Made by a program: the position numbers and the translations under genes
DNA from: JAAZMA01 sp964564325
GTDB lineage: Bacteria > Bacillota > Clostridia > Tissierellales > Tepidimicrobiaceae
Reading direction: 5' to 3'
DNA: 60,123 nt
Assembly (NCBI GenBank): GCA_964564325.1
Contig: CAZMBD010000003.1
Coordinates: forward strand, 1 to 60,123
Notes under the pieces: model-generated
Database searches by the model: none
Seen by the model: only the letters and a program-made list of their open reading frames with translations
What the model was told of the DNA's origin: nothing
Part shown: positions 16,665-25,085 of the stretch, piece after piece
Layout of the letters: each line of letters begins with the position of its first letter
Numbering within the stretch: position 1 is the first letter of the stretch

Positions 16665-17288
16665 ATGAACTATTTTACAAAAAAAGAACAATTGGTTATA
16701 ATATCTTTAATACTTGTTATAATTGTAATATCCTTATTTGGGTTTATAAAAAAAGATATTGCAAAATCCAATGGGGATAATATGGAAACTGGTATAGATC
16801 CTGAGGATTTATTAATGGAAATAGAATCCGATGAAGAGGTAGAGGAAGATCAAATTATTATGGTTCATATTAGTGGAGAAGTTTATAAACCGGGTTTAGT
16901 AGAATTAGAATTAGGTTCTAGAGTTACAGATGCTGTAGAGCTAGCAGGTGGATTAAAGAAAGATGCAGATATGGATAGGATAAATCTTGCCAAAAAATTA
17001 ATAGATGAAGAGAAGATATATATTCCTAAAATTGGCGAAGATGAAGTTCCTATTGAGGCAAGTTCAGTAGGAATGTCTAATGATGTTAATAACAATGGCC
17101 AGATAAATATAAACACATGTACCAAAGAAGAGTTAATGTCTTTACCTGGTATAGGAGAGGTTTTAGCTGGAAGAATAATAGAGTATAGAGAGCAAAATCC
17201 TTTTAAAACTATAGAAGATATTAAAAATGTATCTGGTATTGGAGATAAGAAATTTGAAAGTATTAAGGATTTAATTACAGTTAGATAA
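16665..17288 (+). CDS. comEA: ComEA-like helix-hairpin-helix DNA-binding protein
   Basis: A 207-residue protein with an N-terminal membrane anchor (about 10-27). A SLBB-type beta-grasp domain (about 65-115, VHISGEVYKPGLVELELGSRVTDAVELAGG) follows, then a C-terminal double helix-hairpin-helix (about 145-207, ININTCTKEELMSLPGIGEVLAGRIIEYR). ComEA binds incoming DNA at the cell surface during transformation. comEC is encoded separately at 29 kb. The gene lies 11 bases upstream of selD, probably in the same transcript. Confidence 0.9.
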   Translation: MNYFTKKEQLVIISLILVIIVISLFGFIKKDIAKSNGDNMETGIDPEDLLMEIESDEEVEEDQIIMVHISGEVYKPGLVELELGSRVTDAVELAGGLKKDADMDRINLAKKLIDEEKIYIPKIGEDEVPIEASSVGMSNDVNNNGQININTCTKEELMSLPGIGEVLAGRIIEYREQNPFKTIEDIKNVSGIGDKKFESIKDLITVR

Positions 17289-17299
17289 GGAGGATATAC

Positions 17300-18331
17300 A
17301 TGGAAAAGAGATTGACAGAATTGACTAAAAGCTCTGGCTGAGCAGCAAAAATTGGACCTGATGTCCTGGCACAGGTACTGTGCCAATTACCAAAAACTTT
17401 TGATAAAAATTTAATTGTAGGATTGGAAACTTCTGATGATGCAGCTGTATATAAAATTAATGATGATTTAGCTTTAATTCAAACATTGGATTTTTTTACT
17501 CCAGTAGTAGATGACCCCTATACCTTTGGACAAATAGCAGCAGCTAATTCTTTATCAGATGTATATGCCATGGGTGGAGAACCTAAATTAGCTATGAATA
17601 TAGTTTGTTTTCCAAATTGTTTAAACCCAAATGTATTAGTAGAAATCCTTAAAGGAGGTCACGACAAGGTAATGGAAGCAGGTGCCATATTAGTAGGTGG
17701 TCATACTGTAGAAGATGATGAACCTAAATATGGTTTGTCTGTGGCTGGATTTGTTCATCCAGATAAGGTTTTAACCAATAGTAATGCAAAGCCTGGAGAT
17801 TTGCTTGTTTTGACTAAGCCAATAGGATTGGGAATTATTAATACTGCAATAAAAGGTGGATTAGCAGATAAAAAATCATATGATGAAGCTGTACATTTAA
17901 TGTCTACATTAAACAAATATGGCAAAGAAGCTTTGGATAAAATTGAGGCTAATTCCGTAACAGATATAACTGGATTTGGACTACTAGGTCATGCTTTAGA
18001 AATGGCCGAAGGTAGTGGAGTTTCTATTAAAATAGATCACAAAAAAGTGCCTTTAGTGCACAATACTTTAGAGTATGCACAAATGGGTTTAGTACCTGCA
18101 GGAGCCTATGCAAATCGTGGATATATAGGAGACAATATTGTAATTAGAGATGAAGTCCCTGAAGAAATGGAAGATGCATTATTTGATCCTCAAACATCTG
18201 GAGGATTATTAATATCTATACCCAAAGAAAATGCAGAAACATTATTAGAAGAATTAAAAAAAGGACCAACAGAATGTGCCATAATAGGAGAAGTAGTAGA
18301 AAAAGAAGAATATTATTTAATAGTTGAATAA
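17300..18331 (+). CDS. selD: Selenide, water dikinase SelD, a selenocysteine-containing enzyme
   Basis: SelD makes selenophosphate from selenide and ATP. The gene starts at ATG 17300 after AAGGAGGA. Codon 14 is UGA (17339-17341) in the context SSG-U-AAKIGP, exactly where SelD proteins have the catalytic Cys or Sec. Reading UGA as selenocysteine gives a 343-residue protein of normal length. Downstream motifs are normal: TSDDAAVYKI, TLDFFTPVVDDPYTFGQIAA, DVYAMGGEP, GGHTVEDDEPKYGLSV and DPQTSGGLL. A stem-loop follows the UGA (17367-17385). Automatic calling would place the start inside the gene at about 17423. selA, selB and tRNA-Sec follow, so the decoding system is encoded with it. Confidence 0.95.
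17367..17385 (+). promoter_or_regulatory. Candidate bacterial SECIS element of selD
   Basis: TGGCACAG (17367-17374) pairs perfectly with CTGTGCCA (17378-17385), leaving GTA at the tip. In practice the last pairs may open to expose a GGU loop. The apical loop lies about 33 bases after the UGA, within the 16-37 base range reported for bacterial SECIS elements. SelB is expected to bind it. Confidence 0.7.
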
Positions 18332-18350
18332 ATATAAAGTGAGGGATTAT

Positions 18351-19778
18351 ATGGGTGAAAACAAAAATTTATTTTCTTTAATTCCCAAGGTAGATGAATT
18401 GTTAGAAGATAAAAATATACAAGAACTATTAGGAAAAATGCCAAGAATTTTAGTAGTAGATTCTATTAGAGAAGAAATAGACATACTAAGACAAGAAATT
18501 AAAAATAATCGTTTAAACGAAAGTGAAATAAAAAACAAAATATCTTCTTTACCTAAATTGATAAAAACTAGGGCAAATAGTAAGAGTTCATATAAATTAA
18601 AAAAGGTTGTAAATGGCACAGGAGTAGTTATTCATACTAATATAGGTCGTTCTGTAATAGGACATGAGGTAATGGAAAATATAGTAGAAATAGCTACAAA
18701 TTATTCTAATTTAGAATATGATTTAGAAAAGGGAGAAAGAGGAGAAAGATATAGTCATTTAGAAGATATAATAACAGAAATTACTGGTGGAGAATCTGCC
18801 ATGGTAGTAAATAATAATGCAGCAGCAGTAATGCTAGTATTAAGTACTATGGCTAAAAATCAGGAAGTCATAGTTTCAAGGGGAGAATTAATAGAAATAG
18901 GTGGTTCTTTTAGAATTCCAGATGTAATGGAGCAAAGTGGGGCTAATCTAATTTCTGTAGGAACCACTAATAAAACTCATATTTGGGACTATGAAAATGC
19001 CATAACAGAAGAAACTAGTGCTTTATTAAAGGTTCATACTAGTAATTATAGAATATTAGGTTTTACCTCTCAAGTATCGGGAGAAGAACTATCTAAATTA
19101 AGTAAAAAATACAATATCCCTCTAATAGAAGATTTAGGTAGTGGAGTTTTAATAGATTTGTCCAAATACGGATTAGAATATGAACCTACAGTTCAAGATT
19201 CTATTAAAAATGGCGTAGATGTAGTAACTTTTAGTGGGGATAAGTTATTGGGGGGACCTCAGGCTGGAATTATTGTAGGGAAGAAAAAATATATAGATGC
19301 TATGAAAAAAAACCCATTAACTAGAGCTTTTCGAATTGACAAATTTACAATATCGGCATTAGAGGCTACTTTTAGACTTTATCTAGATGAAAAAGAAGCT
19401 ATAGAAAAAATACCTACACTAAGAATGTTAACTATGGAAAAGGCTAAATTGGAAAATAAAGCAAAAATATTATATAATCTAATTATAGAGAATATAGAAT
19501 GTGAAGATATGCAAGTAGAAATTGTAGACGATTATTCAGAAGTAGGTGGAGGTTCTCTTCCATTAGAAAAATTAGATACTAAATGTATAAAGATAGGATT
19601 TGGAAAAATAAGTGTAGCTGAATTTGAAAAATATTTGAGAAATTGCGAAGTTCCAATAATTACAAGAGTGTATAAGGACAATATCTATATAGATTTAAGA
19701 ACTGTAGCTGAAGATGAGTTTGATACAATAGTAGCGGGAATTATTTATGGATTAAAAGAGGTAAAAGGAGTGCATTAA
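18351..19778 (+). CDS. selA: L-seryl-tRNA(Sec) selenium transferase
   Basis: A 475-residue PLP enzyme that converts Ser-tRNA-Sec to Sec-tRNA-Sec using selenophosphate. The N-terminal tRNA-binding domain is followed by the PLP fold. The PLP lysine is Lys298 in SGDKLLGGPQAG, and other conserved parts are VVNGTGVVIHTNIGRS and VNNNAAAVML. ATG at 18351 after GTGAGGG is preferred over the in-frame TTG at 18324, which overlaps the end of selD. The stop codon abuts selB with no gap. Confidence 0.97.
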   Translation: MGENKNLFSLIPKVDELLEDKNIQELLGKMPRILVVDSIREEIDILRQEIKNNRLNESEIKNKISSLPKLIKTRANSKSSYKLKKVVNGTGVVIHTNIGRSVIGHEVMENIVEIATNYSNLEYDLEKGERGERYSHLEDIITEITGGESAMVVNNNAAAVMLVLSTMAKNQEVIVSRGELIEIGGSFRIPDVMEQSGANLISVGTTNKTHIWDYENAITEETSALLKVHTSNYRILGFTSQVSGEELSKLSKKYNIPLIEDLGSGVLIDLSKYGLEYEPTVQDSIKNGVDVVTFSGDKLLGGPQAGIIVGKKKYIDAMKKNPLTRAFRIDKFTISALEATFRLYLDEKEAIEKIPTLRMLTMEKAKLENKAKILYNLIIENIECEDMQVEIVDDYSEVGGGSLPLEKLDTKCIKIGFGKISVAEFEKYLRNCEVPIITRVYKDNIYIDLRTVAEDEFDTIVAGIIYGLKEVKGVH

Positions 19779-21689
19779 ATGAAGCATGTAATAGTTGGTA
19801 CTGCGGGACATATAGACCATGGGAAAACCACATTAATTAGAGCTTTGACTAATAGGGATACAGATAGATTAAAAGAGGAACAAAAAAGGGGTATATCTAT
19901 TGAACTAGGTTTTACTTATTTTGATCTTCCTAGTGGCAAAAGAGCAGGAATTATAGATGTACCTGGTCATGAAAAGTTTATTAAAAATATGTTGGCTGGA
20001 GTTATGGGCATAGATATAGTATTGTTAGTTATTGCAGCAGATGAAGGAGTAATGCCTCAGACCAGTGAACATTTGGCTATATTAGATTTATTGGGGATAG
20101 ATAAGGGATTTATAGTAATGACTAAGGCAGATTTAGTAGAAAAAGAGTGGATAGAATTAGTAGAAGAAGATATTAGAGAATCAGTTAAGGGGAGCTTTTT
20201 AGAGAATGCTCCGATAATTCCTGTATCTTCTGTTACAAGAAATGGTATAGAAGAAATAACAAAATTAATAGATGAGTTAGCACAGGAAGTGGAGATGAGA
20301 GATGTAGATGATATGCCAAGACTTCCTGTAGATAGAGTTTTTTCCATAGCAGGTTTTGGGACAATAGTAACAGGCACACTTCTTTCTGGAAAATTTAATG
20401 TGGGAGATGAGATACAAATTTTCCCTGGGGAGAATATTGGTAGAATTAGGTCTTTACAAGTTCATGATGAAGATGTTTCTATTGCCTATGCAGGACAAAG
20501 AGTTGCTATAAATATTTCAGGTATAAAAAAATCTGAAATTGAAAGAGGTGATGTAGTAGCCCCTATAGACTCTATGAAAAAGACTATGATGTTAGATGCA
20601 AAGGTTAAACTAATTGAAGATATGGATAGGTCCATAGAAAATAGAACTAGATTGAGACTGTATATTGGATCTAAAGAAGTTCTTTGCCGTATAATCTTAC
20701 TAGATCGAGATGTTATAAATCCAGGAGAAGAAGCCTATGCTCAATTACGTTTAGAAGAAGAAACAGTAGCTAAGAGGGGAGACAGATTTATATTAAGATT
20801 TTATTCACCTATGTATACAATAGGTGGTGGAAAAGTATTAGAACCAAATCCAAATAAGAAAAAACGATTTGATGAAAAAGCCATAGAAGAATTAAAAATA
20901 AAAGAAGAAGGGGAATCTATAGATATTATTGAGAGAATAATATTAGACAATAGTAAAAAATTTCCTACTATAAAAGAAATAGCAACTATGACTGCGATAC
21001 TAGAGGAAAATGTTAGAAAAGATATAGAGGCTTTAGCAAATAAAGACAAGCTTGTACTCTTTAATTTAACAAAAGAAGTTTACGTAATTCATATTGATTA
21101 TTTTAATTCTTTAAAGGAAGATATTTTAAAAGAATTAGAAGAATTTCATAAAAAATATCCTCTTAAGTCGGGAATGTCAAAAGAGGAAATTCGTAGTAAA
21201 TTTTTAGGAAATGCCAATCCGAGGGTTGGAGATAGATTTATTGAATTATTGGTAGAAATGAATTATATAGATAAAAACATGGAGAAAGTCCATATTAAGG
21301 GGTTTGAAATAAAATATAATGATACTCAATTGGAAATAAAAGAAGAATTAATTCATCTATATATCTCTAATAATTTTATGCCACCTAAAAAAGAAGATAT
21401 TTATCAAGAGTTAAAATATGATAAAAACCAAGTAGAGCAAGTATTAAATGCTTTAATTAGTAATGAGGACATAATTCAGTTAAATTCTGAGATATGTTTG
21501 CATAAATCTTCTTATGAAGAAGCTCAGAACATTTTAATCGATTATTTAAATAAAAATAGTAGCATAACTGTTGCAGAATATAGAGATGTATTAAATACCA
21601 ATAGAAAGGTAGCTTTAGGACTGTTAGAGTATTTCGATCAAGAAAAAATAACAAAAAGAGATGGAGATATAAGATCGCTTATAAAATAA
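19779..21689 (+). CDS. selB: Selenocysteine-specific translation elongation factor SelB
   Basis: A 636-residue EF-Tu-like factor that delivers Sec-tRNA-Sec to UGA codons marked by SECIS hairpins. The G domain has GHIDHGKT (G1), DVPGHEKF (G3) and TKADLV (G4). Domains II and III follow to about residue 360. The C-terminal third (about 370-636) consists of winged-helix repeats that bind the SECIS. It starts directly after the selA stop codon (TAAATG). Confidence 0.97.
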   Translation: MKHVIVGTAGHIDHGKTTLIRALTNRDTDRLKEEQKRGISIELGFTYFDLPSGKRAGIIDVPGHEKFIKNMLAGVMGIDIVLLVIAADEGVMPQTSEHLAILDLLGIDKGFIVMTKADLVEKEWIELVEEDIRESVKGSFLENAPIIPVSSVTRNGIEEITKLIDELAQEVEMRDVDDMPRLPVDRVFSIAGFGTIVTGTLLSGKFNVGDEIQIFPGENIGRIRSLQVHDEDVSIAYAGQRVAINISGIKKSEIERGDVVAPIDSMKKTMMLDAKVKLIEDMDRSIENRTRLRLYIGSKEVLCRIILLDRDVINPGEEAYAQLRLEEETVAKRGDRFILRFYSPMYTIGGGKVLEPNPNKKKRFDEKAIEELKIKEEGESIDIIERIILDNSKKFPTIKEIATMTAILEENVRKDIEALANKDKLVLFNLTKEVYVIHIDYFNSLKEDILKELEEFHKKYPLKSGMSKEEIRSKFLGNANPRVGDRFIELLVEMNYIDKNMEKVHIKGFEIKYNDTQLEIKEELIHLYISNNFMPPKKEDIYQELKYDKNQVEQVLNALISNEDIIQLNSEICLHKSSYEEAQNILIDYLNKNSSITVAEYRDVLNTNRKVALGLLEYFDQEKITKRDGDIRSLIK

Positions 21690-21728
21690 AAAGCTGTATT
21701 TAATTTCTTTTTGTTGTGGAGTGATAAA

Positions 21729-22439
21729 ATGGAAACTAAAATGATTTTAATTAACAAGGATAGAGAATTTGCAAAAGGATTAAAACATAGTTTAGAACAG
21801 GAAGATTATTCTGTAGAAATAGCTAATTCTGTTAAAGAAGCTGTAGAAAAGATTAAAAAAGATGGCTATGAATTGGTAATTTTAGACCTTATATTGCCTG
21901 ATGGAAATGGACTAAATCTATGTAAAACCATTAGAAAACATTCTCAAGTTCCAATTGTTATAGTGACTGAAAAAAAAGAAGATATTTCCAAAATATTAGC
22001 ATTAGAATCTGGTGCTGATGATTATATTACAAAACCTTTTAATATCTTAGAATTAAAAGCTCGTATTAAGGCAATACTTAGAAGAGTAAATATGAAAGCA
22101 CCTTCAATAGATAATCAGACTATTAAAATAGATGATTTTGTAATAAACACATTAGGAAGAAAACTAACTATAAAAGGAGAATCTATAAATTTAACAGGGA
22201 AAGAGTTCGATTTATTTTATGTATTGATATCTAATCCTGGTAAGGTTTTTACAAGGGAAGAATTATTAGAAACTGTCTGGGGATATGATTATTTTGGAGA
22301 TTTAAGGACTGTAGATGTGCATATTAGGCGACTTAGAGAAAAAATTGAAAAAGACACTAATAGCACAGAATATATCCATACAAAATGGGGGGAAGGTTAT
22401 TATTTCAACAACAAAAAGGAAAATGCAGCTGTAGATTAA
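21729..22439 (+). CDS. OmpR/PhoB-family response regulator, orphan
   Basis: A 236-residue two-component regulator. The receiver domain (about 1-120) has the phospho-acceptor Asp53 in LVILDLILPDGNG and the conserved Lys in DDYITKPF. The C-terminal winged helix (about 130-230) has FTREELLETVWGYDYFGDLRTVDVHIRRLREKI. ATG at 21729 after TGGAGTG is preferred over the TTG at 21711. No histidine kinase is encoded nearby. It lies between selB and tRNA-Sec on the same strand with no terminator after selB, so it may be co-transcribed with the sel genes. The signal it senses is unknown. Confidence 0.9.
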   Translation: METKMILINKDREFAKGLKHSLEQEDYSVEIANSVKEAVEKIKKDGYELVILDLILPDGNGLNLCKTIRKHSQVPIVIVTEKKEDISKILALESGADDYITKPFNILELKARIKAILRRVNMKAPSIDNQTIKIDDFVINTLGRKLTIKGESINLTGKEFDLFYVLISNPGKVFTREELLETVWGYDYFGDLRTVDVHIRRLREKIEKDTNSTEYIHTKWGEGYYFNNKKENAAVD

Positions 22440-22480
22440 AAAGGTAATATTATTTTATTCGACAAAGTTTTAAATTTTTC

Positions 22481-22509
22481 TTGAAACTTATGAAGAAATA
22501 TTGTATAAT
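22481..22509 (+). promoter_or_regulatory. Sigma-A promoter for tRNA-Sec
   Basis: TTGAAA (22481-22486), a 17-base spacer and TATAAT (22504-22509), about 22 bases before the tRNA 5' end. Confidence 0.8.
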
Positions 22510-22530
22510 ATCACTTGTGCCACAAATTAA

Positions 22531-22627
22531 GGGGGTAGATGGGTGCTGGTGTGCCCTCTGGTCTTCAAAACCAGCGCGAGGGGTTAGGAGCCTCTTGGGT
22601 GAGTTCGATTCTCACATACTCCCGCCA
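22531..22627 (+). tRNA. selC: tRNA-Sec (anticodon UCA)
   Basis: A 97-base tRNA with the features specific to tRNA-Sec: an elongated acceptor arm (22531-22538 with 22616-22623), a 6-bp D stem closed by a four-base loop (22541-22556), anticodon TCA at 22565-22567, a long variable arm (stem GAGG/CCTC), a 5-bp T stem (GTGAG/CTCAC) with TTCGATT, discriminator G and an encoded CCA end. The eighth acceptor pair reads G opposite A. It has its own promoter and terminator and completes the selD-selA-selB locus. Confidence 0.95.
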
Positions 22628-22637
22628 TTGAATATTA

Positions 22638-22658
22638 GCGACTTAGGTCGCTTTTTTT
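22638..22658 (+). terminator. Intrinsic terminator of tRNA-Sec
   Basis: GCGAC (22638-22642) pairs with GTCGC (22647-22651) across TTAG, followed by seven Ts. The remaining 180 bases before the next gene hold no further gene that I can see. Confidence 0.85.
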
Positions 22659-22837
22659 GTTTAAGGAAAATTATTCTTGATCACCAAATTGTGGTAAACT
22701 TCCAACATTTTGCAAACATAAAATTATTTTAAGAAAAATAAAAAACTAAATTCCTAAATTTCCCTTGAATTATTATCTAAAATTATAGATAAAATAGATA
22801 ATATAAATAATATAAATAAATTATAAGGGGTGAAAAT

Positions 22838-23047
22838 ATGGGAAAGAAGCCTTTAGATCCTAATGCTATTAAGGCATTAAATGAGATGAAAATGGAAATT
22901 GCAAGGGAACTAGGAGTAACTGATACTTTTTTAAATAATAAGGAAATTAATCCTGTAGACAATATATTTACAGCAGGCCCTGTAGGTGGGCTTATGACTA
23001 GAAGATTAGTTGAAATGGGAGAAAAAGAGTTAACAGATGAAGAATAG
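22838..23047 (+). CDS. Small acid-soluble spore protein, alpha/beta type
   Basis: A 69-residue DNA-binding spore protein. ALNEMKMEIARELGV and the C-terminal GPVGGLMTRRLVEMGEKEL match the two conserved blocks of alpha/beta SASPs, the second being the DNA-contact helix. These proteins coat spore DNA and protect it from UV and heat. They are degraded at germination by GPR, which is encoded at 33 kb. The ribosome-binding site AGGGGTGA is strong. TGAATT at 22765 with GATAAAA 16 bases on weakly resembles a sigma-G promoter. A perfect hairpin overlaps the stop codon. Confidence 0.88.
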   Translation: MGKKPLDPNAIKALNEMKMEIARELGVTDTFLNNKEINPVDNIFTAGPVGGLMTRRLVEMGEKELTDEE

Positions 23048-23069
23048 GATAGCTAAGCTATCCTATTCT
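23041..23069 (+). terminator. Long hairpin at the SASP stop codon
   Basis: A 14-bp perfect stem (23041-23054 with 23056-23069) with a single-base tip on paper. It spans the TAG stop codon. A T-rich end to the stem makes it a likely terminator. Confidence 0.6.
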
Positions 23070-23143
23070 TCATGTCTATAGAAAAAAACAATATTCTTTT
23101 AAAATTAAAAAGAATGATTAATACTATTTTTTAAATTTCATGA

Positions 23144-23149
23144 TATAAT
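23144..23149 (+). promoter_or_regulatory. Extended -10 promoter for the Usp-like gene
   Basis: TGATATAAT (23141-23149) provides a perfect -10 with a TG extension, about 36 bases before the start codon. The -35 region is poor. Confidence 0.5.
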
Positions 23150-23184
23150 GTAATAGGCATCACTCTTTTAAAGGGGGATTTCAA

Positions 23185-23565
23185 ATGGAAAAGACTAATG
23201 TAATGGTATGTGTTACACAACAAAAAACTTGTGAAAGACTTATAACTAGTGGTTCTAGATTATCAAAAACAAAGAATGGAAAATTATATGTGGTGCATGT
23301 GGTAAATGAAAAAGAGAAGTTTTTAGATTATGCCAGTGATGGAGAAGCTTTAGAGTATTTATTTAGAGCATCCAAAAAAGCGGGTGCAGATTTAACTGTG
23401 CTTAGGTCTAAGGATGTTATTCAAACTATAATCAATTTTGCTAAAGATAATAATATTACTCATATGATTTTAGGAACTACTCCAAATAATAATAATTCTA
23501 AGGAATCAAACTTTTCATTAAAATTGCAGGAAAGTTTACCTCATGTAGAATTTATAGTAATATAA
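23185..23565 (+). CDS. Universal stress protein-like single-domain protein
   Basis: A 126-residue protein with the Rossmann-like alpha/beta pattern of the Usp domain, close to the Usp segment of KdpD sensor kinases: an opening VMVCVTQQKTCERLI strand-loop-helix, a middle KLYVVHVV strand, and HMILGTTP leading to the nucleotide-binding loop region. It is a free-standing domain without a kinase. Function is unknown; nucleotide binding is plausible from the family. It is monocistronic, with its own promoter and a perfect terminator. Confidence 0.7.
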   Translation: MEKTNVMVCVTQQKTCERLITSGSRLSKTKNGKLYVVHVVNEKEKFLDYASDGEALEYLFRASKKAGADLTVLRSKDVIQTIINFAKDNNITHMILGTTPNNNNSKESNFSLKLQESLPHVEFIVI

Positions 23566-23591
23566 AAACACCTCTTATAAGAGGTGTTTTT
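23564..23591 (+). terminator. Intrinsic terminator after the Usp-like gene
   Basis: A 28-base perfect palindrome with A and T runs at its ends and a GC-richer core (CACCTC/GAGGTG). It could act in both directions. Confidence 0.85.
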
Positions 23592-23652
23592 ATATTTATA
23601 ACAAAATTCTAAATAGTTAGATAAAATATTATTGAATATAGGAGGAAAAAAT

Positions 23653-24687
23653 ATGGACGTAGATATACAAAAGCTTTTAGACAATATGAAAAAATATATG
23701 GCTATACCTAGTCCAACTGGTTATACAAAAGATGCCATAGAAGAAGTTCAAAAGGATTTTGAAAAATTAGGACTAATTACTAATTTAACTAAGAAAGGAG
23801 CTTTAATTGCTACTTTAGATGGAAAAAATGACGATGAACATGTACTAATAACAGCTCATATTGATACTTTGGGGGCAATGGTGAAGGAAATAACTAATGA
23901 TGGTAGATTAAAATATGTTAGAATTGGTGGAGGTTGTTGGTCTGCTGTAGAAGGAGAAAATTGTTACATAATAACAAGAAAAGGTAAAAAAATTAGGGGT
24001 TCAATAATTCCGAAGATGGCCTCCACTCATTTATATGGACAGGAAAAGGCAAATGCAGAAAGAGATCAGACCAATATGCTTGTTAGAATTGACGAGAAAG
24101 TAAAAAACAAGGAAGATGTTTTGAAATTAGGTATCAATGTAGGGGATTATATATGTATGGATACTCGAACTGAAATAACAGAATCAGGTTTTGTAAAATC
24201 CAGATATTTAGATAATAAATTAGCAGTTGCCATAGTATTGGAAATATGTAGATATTTTAAAGAGAATTCTTTAACACCAGAGTATACTACACATTTTTAT
24301 ATAAGTAATTATGAAGAAACAGGTCATGGAGTATCTATTATTCCTGAGAAGGCAAAGGAAATGATAGCAATAGATGTAGGTATTGTAGGAGAAGGACAAG
24401 AGTCTAATGAATATAGTGTAAGTATTGTGGCTAAGGATAGAAAAAGTCCATATGATTATGAATTTAGGAATAAACTTGTAGATATTGCAGAGAAAAATAA
24501 TATAAACTATGTAGTCGATATATATAATTTTTATAGTTCAGATGCTAGTCAATGTATGCAACAAGGAAAAGATGCAACTTTTGCTTCTTTAGGACCAGCT
24601 GTAGATGCTTCTCATCATTATGAGAGAACTCATATTGATTCTATAATAAATACCACAAATTTATTGATTAAGTATTTGTTAGATTAA
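23653..24687 (+). CDS. M42 family metallopeptidase (glutamyl/leucyl aminopeptidase-like)
   Basis: A 344-residue cytoplasmic zinc aminopeptidase. Metal ligands are in TAHIDTLGAMV (His and Asp), SRYLDNKLA (bridging Asp), NYEETGHG (catalytic and metal Glu) and AIDVG. A late histidine in the DASHHYERTHIDS segment completes the site. ATG at 23653 after GGAGG is favoured over the in-frame start at 23632. The role would be peptide breakdown, in keeping with an amino-acid fermenting anaerobe. Confidence 0.9.
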   Translation: MDVDIQKLLDNMKKYMAIPSPTGYTKDAIEEVQKDFEKLGLITNLTKKGALIATLDGKNDDEHVLITAHIDTLGAMVKEITNDGRLKYVRIGGGCWSAVEGENCYIITRKGKKIRGSIIPKMASTHLYGQEKANAERDQTNMLVRIDEKVKNKEDVLKLGINVGDYICMDTRTEITESGFVKSRYLDNKLAVAIVLEICRYFKENSLTPEYTTHFYISNYEETGHGVSIIPEKAKEMIAIDVGIVGEGQESNEYSVSIVAKDRKSPYDYEFRNKLVDIAEKNNINYVVDIYNFYSSDASQCMQQGKDATFASLGPAVDASHHYERTHIDSIINTTNLLIKYLLD

Positions 24688-24757
24688 TACAATGTTAGAA
24701 AATAGAGTAAAATATTTTAAGAATGAACAGCCTCAGTACAATCAACAACAGTAAGTA

Positions 24758-24789
24758 AAAGCTTCCATATATTATGTGGAAGCTTTTAA
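24758..24789 (+). terminator. Hairpin after the M42 peptidase
   Basis: AAAAGCTTCCA pairs with TGGAAGCTTTT as an 11-bp stem with a nine-base loop, ending in four Ts. The start of the next open frame lies inside this hairpin. Confidence 0.65.
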
Positions 24790-25051
24790 TCATACATGGT
24801 TTGTTTTAACAAGACCACTTAATGATCTTGTTAAGGCAACTTATTTTACAATGCCGCTAATAGTTATTCTAACTGAAGTAGGTGTTCAGTTTTATCGTTG
24901 GCCTGTTTTAGTTTGGACAATTGGTACAATTATTGTTGGTGCTGTTCTTTTATATCTTTATAAAACAAAGCGTTCATGGTTGTATTATTTTGCGACATTT
25001 TATGTAGCTTGTGTAGAGCTTTTTGTTATGCTTTCCGGAATAGATATATAG
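24776..25051 (+). CDS. Hypothetical small membrane protein with atypical codon use
   Basis: An open frame of up to 91 codons predicting about three hydrophobic segments (around 24-42, 44-60 and 69-88). I do not recognise the family. The only early start is a GTG at 24776 inside a terminator-like hairpin with no ribosome-binding site. An internal ATG in the frame would give a shorter protein of about 65 residues. It uses CGT for Arg and many GTT codons, unlike the AGA-rich neighbours, which suggests transfer or a gene remnant. A strong terminator hairpin follows its stop codon, which argues that it is, or was, a transcribed gene. Confidence 0.45.
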   Translation: MEAFNHTWFVLTRPLNDLVKATYFTMPLIVILTEVGVQFYRWPVLVWTIGTIIVGAVLLYLYKTKRSWLYYFATFYVACVELFVMLSGIDI

Positions 25052-25074
25052 GCGACCTTTAGTCGCCTATATAT
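25044..25074. terminator. Bidirectional terminator between converging genes
   Basis: A perfect 13-bp stem (25044-25056 with 25062-25074) with a five-base loop. It lies between the small membrane ORF and the reverse-strand sigma factor. Confidence 0.75.
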
Positions 25075-25085
25075 GGTAAATAAAT

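Noticed and set aside
17339..17341. Nonsense mutation or frameshift making selD a pseudogene
   Set aside because: The UGA is at the known catalytic Cys/Sec site, the frame is otherwise intact, and selA, selB and tRNA-Sec are adjacent.
17423..18331. Shorter SelD frame starting after the UGA
   Set aside because: It lacks the catalytic Sec region and has no ribosome-binding site, whereas ATG 17300 has a strong one.
22481..22732. 83-codon ORF
   Set aside because: It covers the promoter, tRNA-Sec and its terminator. The peptide has no recognisable features.
24692..24754. 20-codon ORF before the small membrane gene
   Set aside because: No ribosome-binding site and no recognisable features. It is too short to support.
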